From: Paludibacteraceae bacterium
GTDB lineage: Bacteria; Bacteroidota; Bacteroidia; Bacteroidales; Paludibacteraceae
NCBI GenBank assembly: GCA_017478225.1
Contig: JAFVDX010000001.1
Location: 1 to 64,000 of the forward strand
Direction of reading: 5' to 3'
Length of the DNA: 64,000 bases
Every line of letters starts with the position of its first letter. Position 1 is the stretch's first letter. Below are positions 24,601 through 32,588 of this stretch, in pieces. Under the pieces are notes generated by a model. The model ran no database searches. It saw only the letters and a program-made list of their open reading frames with translations, and was not told the DNA's origin. Made by a program: the position numbers and the translations under genes.

Positions 24601-25739
24601 GAGATATCAGGTTTGGATTGGGAGGTATAAAAGGCGTTGGTGAAGGAACGGTAGAGGCTATAATAAATGAAAGGAACAACGGAGGAAAATATAAGTCGAT
24701 ATTTGATTTTGTTGAGCGTGTTCCGATATCGGCTTGCAACAGGAAAGCATTAGAGAGTTTGGCATTGTCAGGGGGTTTTGACGGATTAGATGGGATATAT
24801 AGAGAGCAATTAGTAGGCATCAACTCAAAGGGAGAAAATGTGTTAGACACACTTACCAAGTACGGCAATCAGTTTCAGTCGGAGAAAGATATGCAACAAA
24901 ATTCTCTGTTTGGCGGATTAGGTGATGAGTTTGCAGTGGAGATTCAGCATCCTGAGTTACCGCTTTCTCCACACATGTCTGCTATTGAGAAACTTAATAT
25001 AGAGAAGTCGTTGATAGGTATATTTTTGTCAGCTCACCCGTTGGACGACTATGAATTTGAGGTAAAGAAACTTTGCAATATAACGGCAGCGGAGTTGGCT
25101 TATTTTGATTCGTTCCGTTCGGCAGAAAAGAGGCTCTCGTTTATCACGCCGGAGAACCAATTGACGCCACAAGAGTGGATAGAGAAATATCAGAACACGC
25201 AATACAGATTAGGCGGGATATTGACCAAAGCAGAGAAGAATCTTGTGAGCAAGGCAGGCAAGACCTATGGGAAATTTACCATTGAAGATTATAGCGGGGC
25301 ATACGAATTTTTCATGTTTGGAGATGCATATCAGCGTCTATCTGCAATTATGGCAGAGAATGTATATGTTTGCATTACCGGAACTATTGAGCAGCATGGT
25401 GCAGGCAGGCAATATTTCCGTCCGAAACCATTTGCAGAAGCCGACTATAACTTCAATATAGTTGGTGTGGAATATCTGCATGATATTCAACCACGATTAG
25501 TTAAAAGGCTAAGACTATATACACCGATAGAGACGATAAATTCGGAATTTACGGCGGAGTTGATAGAACAATGTCAGGCAAACAAGGGAGATGTGAAATT
25601 AGAGATACAAATCTTTGATGAGATAAGAAACAATCAACTCACAATGAGCAGTAAGAAATACTCTGTGAATATAAGCAAGAATTTTTATCGTTGGCTGACA
25701 CAACAAGAGGGTAAGGGCATTTATTATAAAATAGACTGA
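21657..25739 (+). CDS. dnaE: DNA polymerase III subunit alpha
   Basis: Replicative DNA polymerase of 1,360 residues. An N-terminal PHP domain opens with LHVHSHYSILDG (about 6-17), followed by the polymerase core with PDIDVDF at about 545-551 carrying catalytic aspartates. VGPGRGSAAGS precedes it. The helix-hairpin-helix and OB-fold regions follow. An insert of about 75 charged residues (about 60-135, coiled-coil-like) interrupts the PHP domain. Together with other inserts this makes the protein longer than the E. coli one, as also seen in Bacteroides. Its stop codon overlaps the start of the ABC gene by one base. Confidence 0.97.
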   Translation: MNFTHLHVHSHYSILDGMSKVPAIVDKCQRSGMNAVALTDHGNMYGIKEFLDYCKKVNGKAGKKVSECKEQIEKARRQVEQLPELEEALRQEQDRHEYESIQSKIADAKKAEKMLPELEAELPKLEKKAAEYVPFKPIVGVEAYCARRSRHSKDKGFKQITGENKEIIVDRSGWHLILLAKNRTGYHNLCKMVSLSFIEGFYDRPRIDKELLEQYHEGIICSSACLGGELPQYILQGKIDKAEESIEWFKSVFGEDYYIELMRHKTDKPNAEKSTYEKQQKVNEVLVELARKHGVKIICTNDAHFVEEEHAEAHDRLICLSTGRYIDETDRLHYTKQEWIKTPEEMAAIFSDLPEAIENTQEIVDKVEIYDIDSAPIMPLFDIPKEFGTEEEYRQKFTHEDLFNEFTRNEKGEVVLSQEEAEKKIKKLGGYDRLYRIKFEADYLAKLAWEGAKKRYPGDLLTDEHKERINYELHIMKTMGFPGYFLIVMDYIRAAREELGVSVGPGRGSAAGSVVAYCLWITDLDPIKYDLLFERFLNPDRISLPDIDVDFDDAGRERVLNWVSEKYGKTHVAHIITYNTMAAKSAIADVGRVQRVPLPEVNAIKKLIPDKFPDELKDEKGKTPKVNLRNCYKYVDELKALINGQDENVSSMLHYAEELEDTIRQVGIHACGVIIGADDLTKFAPLAVVKDKKTGEDQMVTEYDGHVIESVGLIKMDFLGLTTLTIIKETLKDIALSKGKDAVPDIDHIPIDDPLTYKLFQEGRTVAVFQFESPGMQKHMKNLRPTQIGDLIAMNALYRPGPMDYIDSFIRRKHGLEPITYDIPVMDKYLKETYGITVYQEQVMLLSRLLAGFTRGQADSLRKAMGKKIFAMLQDLKPKFIEGGKKNGHDQKVLEKIWSDWEAFASYAFNKSHAACYAWVAYQTAYLKAHFPSEFMAANLTVSKSDISRVTVLMDECRSMGIKVLRPDVNESEMNFTVNEEGDIRFGLGGIKGVGEGTVEAIINERNNGGKYKSIFDFVERVPISACNRKALESLALSGGFDGLDGIYREQLVGINSKGENVLDTLTKYGNQFQSEKDMQQNSLFGGLGDEFAVEIQHPELPLSPHMSAIEKLNIEKSLIGIFLSAHPLDDYEFEVKKLCNITAAELAYFDSFRSAEKRLSFITPENQLTPQEWIEKYQNTQYRLGGILTKAEKNLVSKAGKTYGKFTIEDYSGAYEFFMFGDAYQRLSAIMAENVYVCITGTIEQHGAGRQYFRPKPFAEADYNFNIVGVEYLHDIQPRLVKRLRLYTPIETINSEFTAELIEQCQANKGDVKLEIQIFDEIRNNQLTMSSKKYSVNISKNFYRWLTQQEGKGIYYKID

Positions 25740-26536
25740 TGAGATTTTATTTTGATAATCTGACTATAGGCTACGACAAGACGGTAGTTCAAAGCGGTTT
25801 AGAGGCTCAAGCGTTGTCGGGTACGATGGTATGTTTGCTGGGCAGAAACGGCTCGGGCAAATCCACATTGCTTCGGACCTTGGCTGGTTTGCAGAAGCCG
25901 CTTAGCGGTAAAATCTGTATCACAGAAGATGATGGGACAGATGTTGAGATATCATCGCTCTCGGCGTCGAAGAGGGCACTAATTATATCGCTGGTCTTAA
26001 CTGACCATGTATCGCTTGAGAGCACTAAAGTGAGCGATGTAGTGGCAATGGGAAGGTATCAGCATACTTCTTTCTTGGGAGAGTTGTCCGCACATGATAA
26101 GGAGATAATCAACAACGCCCTAAGAGATGTGGCGGCAGAAGACAAAAAAGACTGTTTCTTCAACGAACTGAGCGACGGAGAAAAGCAACGAATACTTATT
26201 GCAAAAGCGCTGTCACAACAGACACCGATAATACTATTAGACGAGCCAACATCGTTTTTGGACCTGCCTAACAGGATAAAGATAATGTCACTTCTGAAAA
26301 ACCTGGCTAAAGAACAAAACAAAATTATTATTATTTCCACGCACGAATTGGACTTGGCACTGCAAATAGCAGATAAGATATGGTTGTTAGACGGGCAAGA
26401 AAACAGTCGGAATCTACATATTGGTTCAAGTAAGGAATTGCTGGACAACGGAATATTTATGAAGGTGTTTGAGGACGAGAATTTCACGCTTGTCAATCAG
26501 AACGGACAAGTGAGAGTGGAAGTGGTGAATGGTTAA
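25739..26536 (+). CDS. FecE/BtuD-type ABC transporter ATP-binding protein
   Basis: A 265-residue ATPase of the iron-siderophore/B12 ABC importer class. It has Walker A GRNGSGKST (about 36-44), signature LSDGE and Walker B IILLDEPTSF, followed by the His switch in STHELDL. Such ATPases drive a FecD/BtuC-like permease. Neither permease nor binding protein is adjacent, so it would have to work with components encoded elsewhere. The ATG overlaps the dnaE stop by one base (TGATG), suggesting coupled translation. A bidirectional terminator follows. Confidence 0.85.
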   Translation: MRFYFDNLTIGYDKTVVQSGLEAQALSGTMVCLLGRNGSGKSTLLRTLAGLQKPLSGKICITEDDGTDVEISSLSASKRALIISLVLTDHVSLESTKVSDVVAMGRYQHTSFLGELSAHDKEIINNALRDVAAEDKKDCFFNELSDGEKQRILIAKALSQQTPIILLDEPTSFLDLPNRIKIMSLLKNLAKEQNKIIIISTHELDLALQIADKIWLLDGQENSRNLHIGSSKELLDNGIFMKVFEDENFTLVNQNGQVRVEVVNG

Positions 26537-26622
26537 TGGTTAAAGGTGAAAGGTGAAAGTTGAAAGGTGAAAGGTGAAAGGTGAAAGGTAAAAGGTGAAG
26601 GGTGAAGGGTGAAGGGTGAAAG
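26530..26622. repeat. 7-bp tandem repeat (GGTGAAA)
   Basis: About twelve heptamers of GGTGAAA, with variants GGTTAAA, GGTAAAA and GGTGAAG, begin at the last codons of the ABC gene. The array lies between its stop and the terminator. Confidence 0.9.
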
Positions 26623-26626
26623 ACAT

Positions 26627-26665
26627 AAAATGCCCTGCAAATACTGATGATTTGCAGGGCATTTT
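26627..26665. terminator. Bidirectional terminator between ABC and vWA genes
   Basis: A perfect 16-bp stem (26,627-26,642 with 26,650-26,665) with loop ACTGATG. Terminal A4/T4 on both sides lets it serve both convergent genes. Confidence 0.92.
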
Positions 26666-26705
26666 ACATGATATTAGTTCGTTATAAAGATTTGAAGATA
26701 TAAAA

Positions 26706-27332
26706 TCAGATGTCTTTGAAGAAATCTGTGTCTCTTTCTTCGTCACTCATAGTACGTGCCTGAGCACAATATCTTGCCCTTGCCGCACAAGCCTTGCGGA
26801 ACATGCTTGCTGTTCCCACTTCACTTTGTTCAAAAGACATACTGTTGTTTATACCCATCTTCTGAGCCTCAAGCACTTCATCTTGATTGGCACCGATAAA
26901 AGCAAAGGTCCAGCCTGATTGTTTCAATTCTGACACTAAAGATTTGATTTTCTGAGCTGTAAAGAGTTCTGAAGAATTTTCTTCACCATCGGTGATAATA
27001 GTTACCAATACATTGACTTTTTCAGATTTAGGCAGTTGGTCTCTTAGGTGACAAATACTTTTACCCACAGCATCATAAAGCGGTGTGCAAGAATTTGGGA
27101 TATAGTCATCTAAGGTCAAATCGTTAACAGAACTGATAGGACAACAATCATACAGATAATGAGTTACATCTTCGGAGTTGAACCAAATAAGAGATAAGAA
27201 ATGTTCTTGGTCGGCATTTTTAGCAAGAGAACGAATACTTTGGATAGTTTCGTTGCAACCTGACAGAGCGGTCTTGCGAATACAATCCATGCTACCGCTC
27301 GCGTCTAATACGATAAGATGATAGAATTTCAT
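26706..27332 (-). CDS. von Willebrand factor A domain protein
   Basis: A 208-residue cytoplasmic protein that is essentially one vWA domain. The metal-ion-dependent adhesion site is complete, with Asp10-x-Ser12-x-Ser14 (DASGS), a threonine in CTPLYDAVG and the ITDGEENSS segment. vWA domains mediate protein-protein contacts. Stand-alone bacterial forms often belong to chaperone-like or conflict systems, but no MoxR ATPase is adjacent here. Several extra cysteines are present near residues 26, 63-64 and 82. It has its own promoter region with a palindrome, 160 bases beyond the 421-residue gene. Confidence 0.85.
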   Translation of the reverse strand: MKFYHLIVLDASGSMDCIRKTALSGCNETIQSIRSLAKNADQEHFLSLIWFNSEDVTHYLYDCCPISSVNDLTLDDYIPNSCTPLYDAVGKSICHLRDQLPKSEKVNVLVTIITDGEENSSELFTAQKIKSLVSELKQSGWTFAFIGANQDEVLEAQKMGINNSMSFEQSEVGTASMFRKACAARARYCAQARTMSDEERDTDFFKDI

Positions 27333-27368
27333 AGTTCTTGATACTTTAAAGATTTAACATAAATGAAA

Positions 27369-27405
27369 TGCACCGGATTTACTTTTGAAATCCGATGCAA
27401 AGGTA
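27369..27405 (-). promoter_or_regulatory. vWA gene promoter with overlapping palindrome
   Basis: A -7 element TACCTTTGC on the minus strand (27,397-27,405) with no clear -33. An inverted repeat of 12 bp with one mismatch (27,369-27,380 with 27,388-27,399) covers the likely transcription start, either an operator or a leader hairpin. Confidence 0.5.
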
Positions 27406-27491
27406 ATACAAGAAAAAGTATAGACTGACTTTATGCAAGGTTGCAAACTCAATTACAGCCCACACTTCAGAGGCAAAAGTTTGATATACAA

Positions 27492-28757
27492 TTATTTTCT
27501 TGTGAGTTCAGAAGGTAGTTCTAATAGTTCTCTATTGAGATTGATTTTTCGTTTTTCCCCTCTTGGGCCTATTATGAGATAAGGCTGAGCAATATCTGTG
27601 GCAAGATGTTCTCTGAAAGCAGATGATATGCGTGATATTTTTTGGTTGGCAGATCCTGATTGAGGGTCGGTAAGGTCGTCAATACTACTGAGTAAAGTAC
27701 TGATTTGCGTGCGAGGGGAGATAGTGAGGTAAATGTCTCGTAGTTCATCTTTATAGTCAGCAAGTTCTTTGAGTCGAACTCCCTCCTTGTGACGAAGGAA
27801 GAGAATATATACTACTTTGCTTAAAGTGGGCATTTTCACTTCTATATCATACTCCGGCAACAAAAATTGAAATTTATCATTGATAATCAGTTTGCTCGGT
27901 TGGGGTTGCAAACGTTGTTGGAGTGCGAGTAGTCCCTCGCCATTGAGTTGCTCAATAAGGATATTGATTCCGTTATGGCGCTGCAATTCTTGTATATCCC
28001 TACGAATCTTATTGGCTAATTGGCGCAAATAATCCGACTCTGCCGATAGGTTATAACTCGACTTTTCTGCACATGGAGCATCAAAAGCGCCCGGAGCCAT
28101 ATTTATACTCTCACACAAATCTACATCTGAACACTTGCTCGAAAGGTCTTCTGCTTCTTTTGCTGCCGGCATTGCAAACTTTTGCAGCAATCTACCTAAG
28201 CCTGCCCCTTTGGTAGGAAGACTAAATCTTGCCGTCTTAGACTCTTTGCTTAATACGACAAAATTTTCCCACTCGGTTTTTGAATAATAATCAACATACG
28301 ACTCAAGTGCTTGGCGGTTAAATGAATTTATTTTATCTATAAATTGCTTAACTATATCAGCAACAATGGTTTGAGGACAATTATTCAAATCAACACACAG
28401 ATAGCCTAAATTTTCATTGTCGGCATTTTGATTAGGAAGTAAATGGCAGATTAGGCAGCCTTGAAATTGTGATTTGGCTTCACTACTCTCCGCGTTGTTT
28501 AGATATTTATCTACATTAGGATATAGCGAAAGCAATTCATTTTGGTCGTCATAATGCCCTATATATCTAAACTTATAAGGGAAAAACTCTCCACCATGAA
28601 GACACAATTCGCTTATTTCATTTATTAAGGCTCTCACCGAGTCGTTGGTCTTCTCATTAGTAAGCGACTGCACATAATACACCTCATCGACAGCAAGATT
28701 ATAGGACTCGTTATCGAAAATTCCTAATTTATACTTATAAGAATAATATCTTATCAT
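27492..28757 (-). CDS. Protein of unknown function with conserved C-terminal domain
   Basis: A 421-residue soluble protein that I cannot assign. The N-terminal 300 residues show no motif I know. The C-terminal part (from about residue 309) starts LSKVVYILFLRHKEGVRLKEL and contains SIDDLTDP and GPRGEKRKINL. From memory, similar C-termini recur in otherwise different Bacteroidota proteins, and the helix pattern would suit a winged-helix domain; both points are unverified. It starts 12 bases after the ZIP transporter and is followed by the vWA gene, so the three may be functionally linked. Confidence 0.6.
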   Translation of the reverse strand: MIRYYSYKYKLGIFDNESYNLAVDEVYYVQSLTNEKTNDSVRALINEISELCLHGGEFFPYKFRYIGHYDDQNELLSLYPNVDKYLNNAESSEAKSQFQGCLICHLLPNQNADNENLGYLCVDLNNCPQTIVADIVKQFIDKINSFNRQALESYVDYYSKTEWENFVVLSKESKTARFSLPTKGAGLGRLLQKFAMPAAKEAEDLSSKCSDVDLCESINMAPGAFDAPCAEKSSYNLSAESDYLRQLANKIRRDIQELQRHNGINILIEQLNGEGLLALQQRLQPQPSKLIINDKFQFLLPEYDIEVKMPTLSKVVYILFLRHKEGVRLKELADYKDELRDIYLTISPRTQISTLLSSIDDLTDPQSGSANQKISRISSAFREHLATDIAQPYLIIGPRGEKRKINLNRELLELPSELTRK

Positions 28758-28769
28758 ACTAAAAAATTA

Positions 28770-29549
28770 TTATCCTAACACTACATCCAATACCATCATA
28801 AGCGCAAAACCTATGGCGAAGCCGATAGTTGCAAGATTGCTATGCTCACCTGTGGAGGCTTCGGGAATCAACTCTTCTACCACCACATACATCATTGCCC
28901 CTGCTGCGAAGGCAAGCAAATAGGGCAAGAAAGGTTGCATGAGCGATGCGAGCAAAATGATAAGAACACTTCCTATAGGCTCCACCACCCCACTAAGACT
29001 TCCTATCAGAAAGGCTTTTAAGCGGCTATTACCTTCTGCTCTTAGAGGCATAGAGATAATAGCACCTTCAGGTATGTTTTGAATGGCTATACCTACCGAC
29101 ACTGCCAATGCAGCGGCAACACTAATACTCTCTGAACCTTGAAGTATAGAGGCAATAACCACACCCACTGCCATGCCTTCCGGGAAATTGTGTATTGTTA
29201 CAGCCAAAGCAAGCATCGTAGTGCGTGACAGACGGCTACGAGGACCTTCAGGAGTATTTTCGCCAGGGTGAAGGTGAGGGGTGATTTGGTCGATGAGCAA
29301 CAAAAAAACTATACCGAGCAAAAAACCAACTGTTGCGGGCATTACCGACATCGCACCATCATAACCGGACGACTCGATGGCAGGTATCAACAACGACCAA
29401 ACAGATGCTGCCACCATCACACCTGAGGCAAAACCTAACAATGTGCGCTGTAATGTAGCAGACATGTTGTTTTTCATGAAAAACACAAAGCCCGAACCTA
29501 ATACAGTACCTAATAGAGGCAATAGTAATATTATCGCAAGACCACCCAT
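28770..29549 (-). CDS. ZIP-family metal transporter
   Basis: Inner-membrane importer of zinc or another divalent metal. About eight membrane segments are visible. The two metal-binding helices carry HNFPEGMAVG and QNIPEGAI, and a short cytoplasmic His-rich loop (TPHLHPGE) lies between segments 3 and 4. I chose the ATG at 29,549, giving 259 residues starting MGGLAIILLLPLLG as in homologues. The frame extends to 29,618 but would add an A/T-rich, hydrophobic extension. It ends 12 bases before the unknown 421-residue gene. Confidence 0.85.
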   Translation of the reverse strand: MGGLAIILLLPLLGTVLGSGFVFFMKNNMSATLQRTLLGFASGVMVAASVWSLLIPAIESSGYDGAMSVMPATVGFLLGIVFLLLIDQITPHLHPGENTPEGPRSRLSRTTMLALAVTIHNFPEGMAVGVVIASILQGSESISVAAALAVSVGIAIQNIPEGAIISMPLRAEGNSRLKAFLIGSLSGVVEPIGSVLIILLASLMQPFLPYLLAFAAGAMMYVVVEELIPEASTGEHSNLATIGFAIGFALMMVLDVVLG

Positions 29550-29636
29550 AATCAAAAAAAATAAATATCGAATTAGGAAAATATTAAATACAAGATATTG
29601 TCTTAGTTGAAAATACAAATAATCCCATTAAGACAG

Positions 29637-29672
29637 AAAAAGGCTATCTGACACAAGTCAAATAGCCTTTTT
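29637..29672. terminator. Terminator after trxA
   Basis: An 11-bp perfect stem (29,637-29,647 with 29,662-29,672) with terminal A5/T5 and a partly pairable loop. It lies just beyond the thioredoxin stop and before the ZIP gene. Confidence 0.88.
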
Positions 29673-29678
29673 AGAGCA

Positions 29679-29993
29679 TTAAAGGAGTTCTTCAAACTTC
29701 TTTTGCATATCGGGTTTGCGGGCAAAACCAACATTCTGATTTACCAACTCGCCATTTTTGAAGAAAAGCACCGTAGGAATACTCATTATGCCATACTGTG
29801 CACATGTCTCATCGTTTTCATCGACATTCATCTTAGCAACAGCGATTTTGCCATCATAATCTTCTGCCAATTCATCAATTACTGGTCCCATCATTTTGCA
29901 AGGTCCGCACCATGGAGCCCAGAAATCAACTACAAGAATCTGATTTTGTGCCAGAGCTTCCTTGAAGGTGGCATCGGTCAATTGTAGTACCAT
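29679..29993 (-). CDS. trxA: Thioredoxin
   Basis: A 104-residue cytoplasmic disulfide reductase with the classical active site WAPWCGPCKMMGP (about 27-39) and cis-proline in MSIPTVLFF. It reduces ribonucleotide reductase, peroxiredoxins and other targets. It lies 25 bases after clpC on the same strand, so both stress-related genes are probably one transcript ending at 29,637-29,672. Confidence 0.95.
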   Translation of the reverse strand: MVLQLTDATFKEALAQNQILVVDFWAPWCGPCKMMGPVIDELAEDYDGKIAVAKMNVDENDETCAQYGIMSIPTVLFFKNGELVNQNVGFARKPDMQKKFEELL

Positions 29994-30018
29994 AGTTTCA
30001 TCTATTAAAATTATATTA

Positions 30019-32499
30019 TTATTTTATTATCAATGCATTATCCTGTGCATCCACAGTTATCAAAGTGTTGTCTTCCGCCGACTCATGCTCAAGCAAGTAT
30101 TCCGTAAGCAAGTCTTCCAATTCGGTTTGTACAGCACGCTTCATAGGACGAGCGCCAAACTCAACATCATAACCTTTGTGCATAAGCAACTGGCGAGCCT
30201 CAGCGGTCAAACTAAGTTGGAAACCTAACTTACTTATTTTTTCTATTACTTTATTGAGTTCTAAATCAAGTATTTTTCCAACGCTTTCTTCTGACAATTG
30301 GTCAAAGGTAACTATATTGTCAATACGATTCAAAAATTCAGGAGCAAACTTTTTGTTAAGTGCTTTTCTTAACATCGATTTAGCATCTTTATCGGTTAGC
30401 ATAGAATGTGAGGCAAAACCTATACCTTTACCAAAGTCTTTCAAATCGCGTGTGCCGACATTACTTGTCATGATAATGATTGTATTACGGAAATCCACTT
30501 CGTGTCCTTGTCGGTCCGTCAGGCGCCCTTCATCAAGAAGTTGCAGAAGGATATTGTAAATATCTTCATGAGCCTTTTCTATTTCATCAAACAAGACTAT
30601 AGAATAAGGTTTTCTGCGCACTGCCTCAGTTAACTTACCCGCATCCTCATGACCTACATATCCCGGAGGAGCACCTACAAGCAAACTGACTGCATGTTTT
30701 TCCATATATTCAGACATGTCAAGTCTTATTAGGTTGTCCCTTGAACCGAACATCTCTTCGGCAAGACATTGTGTCAGATAAGTTTTTCCCACACCCGTTG
30801 GTCCAAGGAAGAGGAAAGTACCAATCGGTCGATTAGGATCTTTAAGCCCTACCCTACTTCTTTGTATGCTTCTTACTATCGTCTCCACAGCCTTATTTTG
30901 TCCCACTACTTTCTTTTCAAGAGTAGAAGCCAATTCTTTCAAACGAACATTCTCTGATTTTTCTATTTTCTGCAATGGCACGCCTGACATCATACTAACA
31001 ACAGCCTCTATATCTGAGTTGGTGATTTCTGCAGGCGTTGCCGATTGTTGCTCTTCCCACTGACGAATCTGCATCTGCAGTTGCTTTTCCAATTCTGCCT
31101 CTTTATCTCTGAGCACCACTGCCATCTCAAAGTTTTGCTCTTGAAGAACTGAATCTTTCTCTTGCCTTACTTTTTTGAGTTCTTTTTTTATCTCATTCAT
31201 TTTGAGCGGCAGATGCGGTGCACTTATATGTTTTCTTGCGCCTGCCTCATCCATCGCGTCTATGGCTTTGTCGGGGAATGAACGGTCAGTGATGTATCTA
31301 TCCGTAAGTTCTACACAGCGTGCAAGGGCTTCATCTGTATAAATCACATGATGATGTTCTGTGTAATGAGGTGCCAATTGTTTTAATATAAGCAGAGTCT
31401 CTTCTTTACTTGTAGGACGGACCATTACTTTCTGAAAACGACGCTCAAGAGCACCATCTTTCTCAATGGAAGTGCGATACTCATTGGTCGTTGTCGCACC
31501 TATACACTGCACCTCACCTCGAGCAAGAGAGGGTTTGAGCATATTGGCGGCATCTAACTGACCGGCACTATTTCCCGCACCGATTATTGTGTGTATCTCA
31601 TCTATAAAAAGTATGATATTCTTATGCCTATGAAGTTCGGCGAGTATATTTTTCATCCTCTCCTCAAACTGTCCGCGATATTTTGTGCCTGCCACCAACG
31701 ACGCCACATCAAGCGATATAATACGCTTGTCATAGAGCAGCGGTGATACCTCACGGCGAACTATTCTCATCGCCAAACCTTCAACTATAGCAGATTTTCC
31801 CACCCCCGGCTCACCTATCAAGATAGGATTATTTTTCTTCCTTCGAGAAAGGATTTGTATCACTCTGTTTATCTCTTCCTCTCGTCCTACAACAGGGTCA
31901 AGCGATTGTTCAGCCGCAGCACGAGTTAAGTCGAAACCAAACATATCAAGCGCAGGTGTATCGCTTTTTTCCTGTTTTTCTGTTTTCTCATTGCTCTGTT
32001 GAGTCTGAGTGGACGAAGCAGAGGGCATATCGTCTTCATCCTCGTCCTCTAAAAATCCTGCCCCTGCGCGAGTCTGACGAGGTTTCGGATTTAATTTCTC
32101 AAGACTATTGTATGTTACACCATAGTCCTCTCTAAGTATTTCTGATACCTTATTCATATTTTCTTTGAGTATTGCAAACAGCAGATGTTCTGTATCTGCT
32201 GCATCTGCACGGAATGCTTTGGTTTCCAAATCGAGTATCCGCAAAATTCTTGCTGATTGCCTACTATAAGTAAGGCTGTCCAAAGTATCTGCCAATTTGT
32301 CATTATTTACTTTATTGAGTTTCGCCATTACTTTTGCCACATCCACACCGGCACGCTCAAGAATCATAAGCGCACGACAATGTTCCATACGACTCATACC
32401 TAAAAATAAATGCTCAGGCTCTACTGCCTTACTGCCCAATCTTTCAGCCTCTTGACGACTAAACTGAAGTACCTTGTATAAATTCTGTGTGTATGTCAT
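30019..32499 (-). CDS. clpC: ClpC-type AAA+ unfoldase (Clp protease ATP-binding subunit)
   Basis: An 826-residue HSP100 unfoldase that feeds substrates to ClpP. It has N-terminal Clp repeats (about 1-140), an acidic linker (about 150-185) and a first AAA+ domain with GEPGVGKS (229-236). A short middle region with a UVR-like motif ([15 protein letters not shown]) and a second AAA+ domain with GPTGVGKT follow. The short middle region and an IGF tripeptide (KGIGFAS), which suits ClpP docking, favour ClpC over ClpB. Downstream trxA is 25 bases away. Confidence 0.92.
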   Translation of the reverse strand: MTYTQNLYKVLQFSRQEAERLGSKAVEPEHLFLGMSRMEHCRALMILERAGVDVAKVMAKLNKVNNDKLADTLDSLTYSRQSARILRILDLETKAFRADAADTEHLLFAILKENMNKVSEILREDYGVTYNSLEKLNPKPRQTRAGAGFLEDEDEDDMPSASSTQTQQSNEKTEKQEKSDTPALDMFGFDLTRAAAEQSLDPVVGREEEINRVIQILSRRKKNNPILIGEPGVGKSAIVEGLAMRIVRREVSPLLYDKRIISLDVASLVAGTKYRGQFEERMKNILAELHRHKNIILFIDEIHTIIGAGNSAGQLDAANMLKPSLARGEVQCIGATTTNEYRTSIEKDGALERRFQKVMVRPTSKEETLLILKQLAPHYTEHHHVIYTDEALARCVELTDRYITDRSFPDKAIDAMDEAGARKHISAPHLPLKMNEIKKELKKVRQEKDSVLQEQNFEMAVVLRDKEAELEKQLQMQIRQWEEQQSATPAEITNSDIEAVVSMMSGVPLQKIEKSENVRLKELASTLEKKVVGQNKAVETIVRSIQRSRVGLKDPNRPIGTFLFLGPTGVGKTYLTQCLAEEMFGSRDNLIRLDMSEYMEKHAVSLLVGAPPGYVGHEDAGKLTEAVRRKPYSIVLFDEIEKAHEDIYNILLQLLDEGRLTDRQGHEVDFRNTIIIMTSNVGTRDLKDFGKGIGFASHSMLTDKDAKSMLRKALNKKFAPEFLNRIDNIVTFDQLSEESVGKILDLELNKVIEKISKLGFQLSLTAEARQLLMHKGYDVEFGARPMKRAVQTELEDLLTEYLLEHESAEDNTLITVDAQDNALIIK

Positions 32500-32588
32500 C
32501 TTCTTTGTACTTTATGTTATCTTTTCTGTTTCTTTACAACTCGGTATTTATTACCACTTTATACCTTTTCAATGATTATGCCATTTTT

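Noticed and set aside
21657..25739. Intein or foreign insertion in dnaE
   Set aside because: The charged insert in the PHP domain resembles that of Bacteroides DnaE and lacks intein splice motifs.
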